Assembly (NCBI GenBank): GCA_937900575.1
Contig: CALCEI010000128.1
Location: forward strand, 1 to 27,936
Reading direction: 5' to 3'
DNA length: 27,936 bases
DNA from: an uncultured Clostridia bacterium
GTDB lineage: Bacteria > Bacillota > Clostridia > Christensenellales > UBA1242
The position numbers and the translations under genes are program-made. Every line of letters begins with the position of its first letter. The first letter of the stretch is position 1. The notes under the pieces were generated by a model. It made no database searches. It saw nothing but the letters and a program-made list of their open reading frames with translations, and had not been told where the DNA came from. Below are positions 15,001-18,227 of this stretch, one piece after another.

Positions 15001-16746
15001 TGCATCAAGTTGTGTGCCCGTATAGTATGCTTTTATGCACGCATAAGTTTCTGCACCGTTGCCATCAATAAACAAAGGATTTGAAACATCATCAATCAAA
15101 ACAGATGTTTGATTTGCGTTGTAAGCAACCAATTTGGTTGATGTAACAACATTTTTAAGTTTTACATCTACTGTTATTGTTTCGCTGGTTGGCTTAACAT
15201 CAACTTTCAATTTAAGATTTTGTTCTCCAGTTGTGTTTTCTTTGAAATTTACAACCATGGTTTTGCCAAGTCCAATTGTATTGCCTTCGTTAATTTCTCC
15301 TGTAACAACCAAATTTGGATCGGCAGTATATTTAATAACCATATCTTTTGCAAATTCGTCAATTGGTGCAACATTCAATTCCAAGGATAATCCATTATAA
15401 GTTGGGTCATCTTTGTCTGTGTAATAAATTGTATAATTTACTTCTGAACCATTTGTGTATGGAGTTCCATTTATATCAATTGCAGAAATGATTGGGCGCC
15501 TGTGCAAAGTCAAAGTTTTTGAATAAACAACATCACCACCTGAATGTTCAAAATTTAAACCTTTAACTTTTACGTTAAATTTAATTATGCTTTCAGGTGC
15601 TCCATCGCTTACTGAAGTAATTGTAAAGTGATGGCTGTCTTCAGTGGAAATTGCATAATAATTGCTGTTTTCAAAATTGCCAGAAGATGTTGTTAAATCA
15701 TAAGGCTTTCCGTCAACTTCAACTTCCACAGAATAGTTAAGCGTAGAACCATCTTCCGTGTATACGCCACCCGTGGTGGAATAAACTGATGTCTCAAGTT
15801 TATCATATTCCAAATAAACTGTTGTTGTGGCATGTTGTGAATATTCAGGTTTATCTGTTGCATATAAATCAACAGTTGTTTTTTCTTCCGTCTTTGAATC
15901 ATCGGCAAAAACTGTTGGAGTGTAAATTGCACTGCTGTCGTCCTGCTTTACAATTTCAGATAAGAAAACGTCAAACTCGGTTGATATTGTATCGTGGTCA
16001 ACAGATGTTGCCCTAATTTTGATAACGTTGCGTTGAGAATCCAACATTAAAGTACGCTCGTTATTAAAAGACAAAATACCTATGTCATTAATTGAAACAT
16101 AGGTTGCCACCTCTGATGCTGGCAGAGTTGCTGTATATTCTCCACCGGCAGTGTAATAGCCAATGGATTCTGCTGTGTATGTAACGGCTGTTTGGTCCGT
16201 CTTTGTGTCATCTGGCGTATATTGCAAATTGTTTAAGTCAGCCAAATTAATTTTGCCACCAATTGGAACTGAGAAATATTCCTTGTTGGTCTGTGAAGGT
16301 TTGTTTGTGAGGTCTTGCAAACTTTCATAAACTGCAAAGTCAACATTGGCTTTCTTTTGTGACATGTATTCTGTAAATGTTAATCTTGTGTTAACAACTT
16401 CGTCTTCATGAACAAGATATTTAAATGTACCATTTGGTTGAATGTTTAAGTTAATACTTTCGCCTGCAACATTAATTGTGTCAAGGTATTTGTTATCAAC
16501 GTTTTTTACGTTAACTTTAAAATAAACATAACCTACACCCTCATTAAGTGTAAGTTCATCTCCATCTGCACCATAATGTAATACCATTGAATTATCTTCA
16601 ACAGTATGCCAATTGTTTGAATCTTCATCAAACGCATAAGCAATTTCAAATTGTAGTTTGTCATACTTATTTCCACACCCCGTAAACGATACGCAGGTAA
16701 GACTAAGAATGAACATTGCTAGTAACGTAAATAGTCTTTTTCTCAT
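1..16746 (-). CDS. Giant GLUG-repeat / Ig-like surface lipoprotein, 3' end beyond window
   Basis: This is one open frame of 5,582 codons with no stop. I checked that the frame is in register at 16746, near 12660, near 5760 and at base 3, so no indel is apparent. The start is fixed: an in-frame TGA lies at 16753-16755 and the next Met is residue 11. The N-terminus is a lipoprotein signal (MRKRLFTLL, hydrophobic stretch, VSFTGC) with Cys24 as the lipidated residue. Residues about 30-1115 are tandem beta-sandwich, Ig-like units. Residues 1116-1660 are a GLUG-type beta-helix (units like GGVAGANIDGTISG). Residues about 1660-2560 are a second Ig-like array, and 2560 to the edge are GLUG repeats again, with recurring GGLVG, GGVVG and GGIAG. 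GLUG proteins are known as large surface or adhesin-like proteins. A role in adhesion or glycan contact is inference only. The mode of C-terminal anchoring is not visible. Confidence 0.93.
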   Translation of the reverse strand, partial: MRKRLFTLLAMFILSLTCVSFTGCGNKYDKLQFEIAYAFDEDSNNWHTVEDNSMVLHYGADGDELTLNEGVGYVYFKVNVKNVDNKYLDTINVAGESINLNIQPNGTFKYLVHEDEVVNTRLTFTEYMSQKKANVDFAVYESLQDLTNKPSQTNKEYFSVPIGGKINLADLNNLQYTPDDTKTDQTAVTYTAESIGYYTAGGEYTATLPASEVATYVSINDIGILSFNNERTLMLDSQRNVIKIRATSVDHDTISTEFDVFLSEIVKQDDSSAIYTPTVFADDSKTEEKTTVDLYATDKPEYSQHATTTVYLEYDKLETSVYSTTGGVYTEDGSTLNYSVEVEVDGKPYDLTTSSGNFENSNYYAISTEDSHHFTITSVSDGAPESIIKFNVKVKGLNFEHSGGDVVYSKTLTLHRRPIISAIDINGTPYTNGSEVNYTIYYTDKDDPTYNGLSLELNVAPIDEFAKDMVIKYTADPNLVVTGEINEGNTIGLGKTMVVNFKENTTGEQNLKLKVDVKPTSETITVDVKLKNVVTSTKLVAYNANQTSVLIDDVSNPLFIDGNGAETYACIKAYYTGTQLDASSITATIEDCASGKITFGDDQKSTSLNFKNEYKIGSGSDSIGKYDIFKIPFVAKAIDTAKIKVQSGNGTINVYTVFNVSSVNVATTNDIKAVVTDETYATVCDEVVAGIASLNLALPVGGNTTLSFQGKLNNAWSSSVVQDLDCVTYNASSAGTDFASHIVEPSKYSNHELFVVASRFDQDSKTEILAVTLKVYREDEGVIALQDITVYVEVAVYCPVANITVTGATDIAYTNMKYDSNSSTILTFESKNASGRNASSSITFAVLETEEDKTVVTDTKKVEHVSQIKLKFSQDISSDEDIAVSLVDGEDETIKQIKDNQILIDASLNDLLTGRIKVQLKAKPQLRNNLKMTLVAMSLDKETTIIKNITINFDNFDPVDNVIINGTEETPLVRESMNSNYVYMSFMGTDENEIQAKLIAQAKYDSTASALRFNELDYVLRRVEQNDDGSIKLDANGNIILQELYGQDYFTVKFVDDTYAIIKVKKEYENDVNISGGIYELTIGAKDSYDDATGKFKVASSVFVSVSDGSVKNKYMLTNANFMDIGRNEDNLKANYVLYEDITISENFAPIGLIGDSVVPFNGKLFGTLETVSGNSSTSSRHSITYTVSRSVSTEQGLYAGLFAHLGENAELNGIDFYAKIKEDTTATYFTVANNKPLNLGAVAGYNKGTINNVFVYLDIYDDDCLTINPTNLDNGTFNFGGVVGVNDGEINLTDSTVIVEGVLNLGSENSNAKLNLGAVSGTNFGKIHGDYEGKSNLLSVKYNVINNLTIIDNSTKSATYNVGGVAGANIDGTISGLVVGGHLELEGSTNIKGSLTGVAGTSTGAKAKLDSLVLLGLDIINEHSTNVVVAGASANSANSQYTNIKVVSASVTYSNDALNLKNSTGEIKSVGLVAGIVANASSTDSIKLCSVENFISKVTTETIEADFYTLSAPTVYGIANVSNGSPVSSKIAYNFVTANLDGNEVWALATECENCYFIGKVKTTSTGVVHDGINTSTNYIIIITEPDDTEGIMYTYNGAQKNYFTLSDVEDDWENSFIGKTGFNYDETEDEGKAWRWETTTNSRVLAGLTVYFPYITVDGEPIMIVAPTEIVASLNSEYVENIDSVYVDLSGISASEITEVAIINYHYFEQDQSQNEKFNTYKITDLVDLQVVPTSANAGVKFTVVEGSTYARINDDKIIFTGVSGNGRIVVKCYSIFNPDEYEYVVFYTQYGLTNLTLDANDISTSVIPDCNYEINVINGAEGAYIQVGAENIFKDESFRTIFNSKNGNMQQFLKIEAKAIAESNLNIEDLSEDMFGKFLITLKDNVTVSSSENVEFELYLNITKYFGLTSEGEDEYIKIASSVLKVNLIMSAKSVEVLTGDVAGQTQATIPFDADLLTGYVGEAKIIVDVQTEGNVVKFAQEHDYINLTMEVLSGAEELETLMNNAGVQNIVELFDYEITSETIKTDDDKVVGFKYKGSFALKDEHNYRYIKSQIKLKVTVYANTNADVCDTFTITFNPTSLSTVRLNNYATTEESSNPRLTWIKKETETAIISPTKSGMIIVNLEPTYANVDLYDSNVDPDDIPCDENGNYLLTNITSDGVFVNSTGMQYILFEQLVYSTKHEAYMPLADASPVIKNADGDIIGIYLKAVSNWDADEKTYSYDGKIYLRTSLDSSAGIENTITVSLNVFENKELKPPKTKKLLTQYLPEASIEFNDRMHIAGNNYLVETDTLDNVVTLKLRGYEFKSRPNVTLSWVESDKLKDINLSDYVAYTLDDYKNVVKNPDGTYTLKLYLDVYQNMPTYFKVGEENVSSSFNISVEMSLITSDGLVETSNKESITLNPIKYHFANNGLSVENLIGNVLKVRSKNVAPIILDFATENSNRDYSKEIYAQLLEDIGGIERLKKAFTLIDKDGNEHAFDDLDSIEEIEVEVVRINNVEYLAIKGISDCNFVVKAEIKYAYIKNEDTQGYELKMFVGNENSAEFSLTKSFNVQVEPHTDPDSARTITSADQLTDSFLETGEHYILMQDIVVENFVPLTSAIASLDGNNKIITIKSFAYDAERTNYGLFDSIGTYSLSDGSTGTTLLKNVVVDYGSYDKVLSLTGASSNGFVFGGLVAQNNGGLIYNCETINFTKNNKEIKIKVDNDATLTFGGLVGINAGTITNSRVGADSFTKVSVDIGSVISENPETIQGLGKLAFTLGDIDSPTGFISSAGGLVGENSGIVASSYVANTSVISYSARPNESKLAGFVANNSGSVEFSYVRGDTDKVTSTSTYAKGDSKIESPTNCYVAGFVFTNSGTIKNSFANTILKTQSSLMAGFVYWNNGNISECYSACTLNEIKDRYDSSEQPFIGLDSYGEQTSTGTLTNCYYLAEDSSMYNIPSMSQKARGLSAMNFQNSANLNNFVFVLSNTKSEREEGVWSYYTSDSQSRILPELTTANRVAISYRYLISDETDEENSFAYAPSYEVGSINNPITISSAKEFNNLASMATEIDGVKTMVGYIRLISDVDFNNDPSGIDTRLKFKLGNKTDSVTSFEGNGMTISGIYLDANESEEDSLGLFAYIENAYIKNLELKYYNTKFSSKNTMYSGGLAGKISDSIIINVNLDGANTVINGYNFAGGVAGIIEGKSLLYGITSNLNAQTTVENSALMYFSKENYDGTMDYNTYLKQISYAGGIAGVLDVSVRNSSGYNLSYITINGGTSSTEKVLASHAGGVAGYANENVSALRLKYNVGAGDRIKGYASAGGLFGVFLGKMKASQVTAEENVQFDYDSEIASYVLNLSTDKDAVLDKSKIGNTTLIESAHYAGGLVGIGIGSTIDCCYSKATFYSGEIIGGLYGSALNTYSTQAYAVPYVNLDTCLDVVDVNDYYFGGAYGKALEINSLTGNETVYGQIYNNAFANVSSENKTNNIEFTFSTIILDNITLENVGTDKYLYEGKELHVGYLYANKSSNIAIASNSELHFVFVGTVDVPTEHGNSIYNHMADADYDYDIKIKLTELYDVDNSTVQSEKFNRIFSAWTTDYWNLNRFKYYPLLTNDEFGDYILIEDVNDFNKVLANPSGNFMVMNDIDMSSWETAHNYILYIQGGGFTGTMVGYTENVVDEEGNSRTPKITGLHIDAGNTSETGAGFFNETRGATIKNLEFVWSDNGNGAITYNNGITNLDKIGMVSASDNGSMFTALTVRAESNSAEGSNLGYFIKDRNVSNYGGVVAEAMSSTIMNCAVAGNVKATLSKASISNDPVYFGGVVGHAGQDFTENGTSMIANTRVFVDKTEEDEENEYVVDLTIGANASQVYVGGVAGYASTTTISTCEVGKLVRENGEDRLMLDIKVDFAEGNITTSASIGGVAGRLDNNSYFVSNSVVANILTTGELKPGSSTTGTELSVAGLCAEAEFSGNAISNNYGYVNIDADELTTTLLNISAGVAKAFGVNVEMYNCAFRGNLTATNKVTTNDDGTESISTASTITTINAGGVVATSSATLLNLHEVESFVDIVVGKVRVDEVTTYYVGTENVYVGGLVGKAEDKTASITLNVVNCATTGLIVPITRPLAEEEDSSSNFEIYIGGLAGKVDGYVSVQRTYSTSSLIVDKLGVGAYAKANVGALLGGIGARTEYDSANGYNFYSSDLSLSVEEKLGINGVNLSTSYLIGGSAINQVNEEFKNALASGETHAWNSVDGKLPYLVALKDSLIRLRLIDANGRYLLSGTSYNPEIIRTSIKAFAEEYTYYLLTDTIDNLQFTGVLNGVLIGAECEYHIGALTPTEDRSYYGLIGEVAQHSAVSNFHIIYDGENKDITTTTGTGLVVGYNNGIVFNCSVQGTGLTIFGGSTGLIVGGNSGLVNYCYSTAEILETNNLQVSGLVLSNNGGTIANSYFTGYIANETVGKAAGIVGTLGSDVGYVYNTYMAGVIAVVDISTSSNSFCGEYSDGLRGSKVFIDKLANVEYASNADGNWINEPYTLTDTYSLMSSAVLNGNWHVVVSEDVILTDAGTFGYNYGYPIYNFNKHRTSNESLEMDLATTYSLYTGNGAVSDDVKSKIVDRYNKLKSASVDTENIFRIPHLGVLGSIQGLLNADKDLNYALIYDINGRMKNDYFTFAKWTPVGASGTNTAGFTGNTNAGFVGLFVSNKNYAWQDYHAEMTDEELCTITCLSEGGLFTNVGGTKSALFGDVVLGEFKGLGTSGPLGEDIINATYVANIFYTSNSSVVGENLSALFGSISSGSLYVLTDIDASMLKLRAEENVGSVVAVVNGGSIKGNNHTISFPEVVKSNMVGGVVGKSEASSVTVEMMTINFTKPIYTACFGGIIGNVDKVFTAKSIKLDLTEDFTLEDGVELFGVVSGEVSGTLTVENLDLLSDNPVFEVYGKNATTTGYGGLVGLMTSGGIKVTFANKYSPYLKVHNGVNVGGIVGNYQGGHIYINTNQFTSVIVSGAKNVGGWFGVYNCPDSVKLIGEGEEDEEFVFAPGTTFEPGFATITNRDLKSTVFANYGGLFGKIERIYFADGYACDISAQNKIIISDIGEDKDFTITNVGGVVGELCCNLSNMENETTITFEETVLSHSGVGYNIGGVIGYYNNQGGADVLTNLTNKAVINAIRLDVGNEENYVYSEMNTARSIQAVNVGGIVGYITGNGTTLNKVESTSTVSGYINVGAVVGYAENLSLGTPIPTIIESKEEFDELKESGEKIYIIGESGEFVETTEDWQEDKTYYRMAPDQSKISGKVVGVYNVGGAVGYAENSKITIVSSANVYGNTNVGGLVGNVGKDTIIDNSGVQKSTDGTAEETDIKVTVKGVIYSIKAPDTCYNVLPSSIGGLAGIVATDSGVLTNNKIYANIETATEGIVVENGKDTSTAISTINNYMLVDYEYDAVEDMSKGKGLKLITVDANNKSTVSEISLNKDYNQLKSGVGGYVGTMLNETLVSLSDTYVANVAQNSLSVDVNAPLGINVGAIYGYTVLTSASTIQLPELLDDVKVDGAYNVGSIAGFIDCPALVSTNKALSDELLTKNVELQSGFVGMYVGGLIGKVES
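9050..11759 (-). repeat. Ig-like / beta-sandwich array 2 (residues about 1663-2566)
   Basis: A second GLUG-free stretch lies between two GLUG regions and is made of divergent beta-rich units. Recurrent elements such as FTITFNPTSLSTVRL and FNISVEMSLITSDGL resemble the strand pattern of Ig-like domains. Its place between two beta-helix regions suggests a spacer or stalk. Boundaries are approximate. Confidence 0.5.
11760..13401 (-). repeat. GLUG beta-helix block 1 (residues about 1116-1662)
   Basis: The block opens with a header (MLTNANFMDIGRN, then YVLYEDITISENFAPIG) of the kind that precedes GLUG helices: a name-like strand, a DI turn and a PIG motif. Units with a small-residue turn follow: GAVAGYNKGTINN, GGVVGVNDGEINL, GAVSGTNFGKIHG, GGVAGANIDGTISG. 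It closes with a Trp-rich segment (WRWETTTNSRVLAG, then LTVYFPYI), the usual end piece of such blocks. Confidence 0.75.
13402..16670 (-). repeat. Ig-like / beta-sandwich array 1 (residues about 26-1115)
   Basis: Translation gives successive stretches of 80-110 residues rich in alternating beta-strand patterns, Thr/Val/Asp and short turns (for example YYTAGGEYTATLP, SGSDSIGKYDIFKI). There are no GLUG motifs. This resembles bacterial Ig-like or cadherin-like stalk modules. The units are divergent, so I cannot draw exact domain boundaries by eye. Confidence 0.55.
16675..16746 (-). other. Lipoprotein signal peptide of the giant protein
   Basis: Residues 1-24 show a basic n-region (RKR), a hydrophobic core (LFTLLAMFILSL) and the box VSFTGC, with Cys24 at 16677-16675. 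Phe at -3 is less usual than Leu but tolerated. An earlier cysteine (Cys18, in SLTC) has Thr at -1 and fits the lipobox rule worse. This implies export by Sec, lipidation by Lgt and cleavage by LspA, so the N-terminus sits on the membrane and the rest projects outward. Confidence 0.85.
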
Positions 16747-16793
16747 AACCCCTCACAAGTAATTTGCACAATATTGCAATAATTATTATTTTA

Positions 16794-16822
16794 ATTATAT
16801 AAAATAATTAAGATATAGTCAA
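16794..16822 (-). promoter_or_regulatory. Promoter of the giant lipoprotein gene
   Basis: On the minus strand TTGACT (16817-16822) and TATAAT (16794-16799) are separated by exactly 17 bases. Transcription would start near 16787, leaving a leader of about 40 bases. The -10 hexamer sits exactly in the loop of a 9-base perfect inverted repeat (16785-16793 and 16800-16808). The leader holds TTGCA-6-TGCAA (16764-16779). The Shine-Dalgarno is GAGGGG (16749-16754), only two bases from the ATG. Confidence 0.75.
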
Positions 16823-16939
16823 ATAAATGTAGAAAAAAGTAATTTTTTGTAAACGGAAATTATTAAACAAAAAATGTGCAAAATAAATATTGAATTATTT
16901 AAAAAATTTTTAATTTTTATTAAATTTATTGCATTTTTG

Positions 16940-16967
16940 TTGAATTTTTTAAGTTTTTTGTTATAAT
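16940..16967 (+). promoter_or_regulatory. Promoter of ttcA-like gene
   Basis: TTGAAT (16940-16945), a 16-base spacer and TATAAT (16962-16967) predict a start near 16974. Downstream, AAGGA at 16980-16984 lies about 10 bases before the ATG at 16995. Confidence 0.7.
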
Positions 16968-16994
16968 TTTAATATAAACAAGGAAAATCACATA

Positions 16995-17717
16995 ATGCAA
17001 AAAGTTTTAAGCACAATGCGTAAAGCAATAGAAAAATATAAATTAATTGAAGACGGAGATAAAATTGCCGTTGGTGTTTCTGGTGGAAAAGATAGTTTGG
17101 TTTTGTTAAAAGCATTAAAAGCTTTTCAAAAATTTAACTTGTTTAATTATGAAATTTACGCAGTGTTAATTGACAATTATTCTGGAAAAGTTAACTATAG
17201 TAAAATAAAAAAGTTTTGCAAAGATTTGGACGTAGAATTAGTTATTGAAAAAACAGACATAAAACATGTTGTGTTTGACGTTCGCAAAGAAACAAACCCA
17301 TGTTCTCTTTGTGCAAAAATGCGCAGGGGTGCATTAAACTCGGTCTGCAAACGTTTGGGTTGCAACAAACTTGCACTTGCTCATCACAAACAAGATGTTA
17401 TAACAACTTTCTTTATGTCTTTGCTTTATGAAGGCAGGTTATCCACGATGCTTCCAAAGGCATATATGACAAACAGTAAAATAACTCTTATTCGCCCACT
17501 GTATCTAACCGAAGAAGAAACAATTATAAATGCAAGCAAAAATTTTGAAATTTTAAAAAGCAAATGTCCAGCAGACAAAGATACAAAACGTGAAGTGGTA
17601 AAAGATTATATTGCAAAGTTGGAAACAGATTTCCCAAACAGCAGACAACATATTGAAAATGCAATTCTTAACCCAGACGGCTACAATTTGTTGGATAAAT
17701 TAAACAAGGACAAATAA
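16995..17717 (+). CDS. ttcA: TtcA-family tRNA thiolation ATPase (PP-loop)
   Basis: The 240-residue protein belongs to the TtcA/TilS PP-loop superfamily. The ATP pyrophosphatase loop SGGKDS is at residues 29-34. A CSLC pair is at Cys103/Cys106, and a third cysteine (Cys191, in KCPAD) lies far downstream. This three-cysteine set is what TtcA uses to bind an Fe-S cluster while putting sulphur on C32 of tRNA. LALAHHKQD (residues 126-134) matches the second conserved block. TilS is unlikely because it lacks these cysteines and is longer. Low-GC bacteria carry several TtcA-like paralogues whose exact target nucleotide is unproven, so the substrate is an inference. The gene stands alone, with its own promoter and a terminator just after the stop. 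Its need for Fe-S fits the SmsCB genes about 4 kb away. Confidence 0.8.
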   Translation: MQKVLSTMRKAIEKYKLIEDGDKIAVGVSGGKDSLVLLKALKAFQKFNLFNYEIYAVLIDNYSGKVNYSKIKKFCKDLDVELVIEKTDIKHVVFDVRKETNPCSLCAKMRRGALNSVCKRLGCNKLALAHHKQDVITTFFMSLLYEGRLSTMLPKAYMTNSKITLIRPLYLTEEETIINASKNFEILKSKCPADKDTKREVVKDYIAKLETDFPNSRQHIENAILNPDGYNLLDKLNKDK

Positions 17718-17745
17718 AAAAACGACAAATTTTGCCGTTTTTTTT
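17716..17745 (+). terminator. Rho-independent terminator after ttcA
   Basis: An A-run plus CGACAAA pairs with TTTGCCG plus a T-run, with one A-C mismatch, followed by eight T. It starts right at the ttcA stop codon. Confidence 0.7.
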
Positions 17746-17751
17746 AATTTT

Positions 17752-17780
17752 TTGACATAATTTTTAAAACTCTTTAATAC
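17752..17780 (+). promoter_or_regulatory. Probable promoter of spoIIID-like gene
   Basis: A consensus TTGACA lies at 17752-17757. A 17-base spacer leads to TAATAC (17775-17780), a weaker -10. The leader is then very short, with AAGGAG at 17789-17794, six bases before the ATG. Confidence 0.5.
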
Positions 17781-17800
17781 GTTTAATTAAGGAGTTAAAA

Positions 17801-18106
17801 ATGAAACAAAAAAATAAAGAAAAAATTGAAGCAGAAAATAAAATAATAACAATGGCATATTATTTATTGGAAAATAATTCAACAATTCGTGCAACCGGAA
17901 AAGAATTTGGAATTCCAAAAAGCACAGTACATCATAAATTAAATACCGAATTAAAATATATTAATTATCATTTATATCGAAAAGTAAAAAAATTGCTGGA
18001 ACACAATTTTAAAATTAAACACCTGCGTGGTGGCGAAAGTACAAAACAAAAATATATGGCACTAAATAAAAATATAAATTGTAATGATTATTTTGAAAAT
18101 AAATAA
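17801..18106 (+). CDS. spoIIID: SpoIIID-family sporulation transcription regulator
   Basis: The 101-residue protein matches the SpoIIID pattern along most of its length. There is an N-terminal helix, then a helix-turn-helix at about residues 28-47 (TIRATGKEFGIPKSTVHHKL), a linker, and a basic C-terminal helix with HLRGGESTKQKYM at about 74-86. In known SpoIIIDs (KSTVHKDL and RHLRGGEATKKKY) these two parts contact DNA, and the protein acts in the mother cell after engulfment together with sigma-E. It is about ten residues longer than the Bacillus form, with an Asn/Lys-rich tail. It is monocistronic. The promoter looks sigma-A-like rather than sigma-E-like, but I cannot exclude a second start site. 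Whether this organism really sporulates cannot be told from one gene. Confidence 0.85.
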   Translation: MKQKNKEKIEAENKIITMAYYLLENNSTIRATGKEFGIPKSTVHHKLNTELKYINYHLYRKVKKLLEHNFKIKHLRGGESTKQKYMALNKNINCNDYFENK

Positions 18107-18115
18107 AAAATAATT

Positions 18116-18147
18116 AAAGAAAAAATAAAGAAAAAATAAAGAAAAAT
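18116..18147 (+). repeat. Three tandem 11-base A-tract repeats
   Basis: The unit aaagaaaaaat occurs twice exactly and a third time with one A fewer, directly after the spoIIID stop. The 11-base period places the A-tracts roughly in helical phase, which would bend the DNA. It may equally be simple slippage in A-rich spacer. Confidence 0.6.
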
Positions 18148-18183
18148 GTATAAAAAATTAACAAAAATATTCATTTTTTAATA

Positions 18184-18210
18184 AAAAATACCCATTTTTT
18201 GGGTATTTTT
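18184..18210. terminator. Bidirectional terminator between spoIIID and asnS
   Basis: A perfect 10-base stem (AAAAATACCC with GGGTATTTTT) around a 7-base loop has T-runs on both strands. It serves the plus-strand spoIIID gene and the minus-strand aspS-asnS unit, whose stop is at 18228. Confidence 0.85.
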
Positions 18211-18227
18211 GCGTATTTTCTTAAAAA

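Noticed and set aside
16747..16939. Possible small RNA between the divergent giant gene and ttcA
   Set aside because: Apart from the two promoters and AT-rich inverted repeats I see no terminator hairpin or conserved structure.
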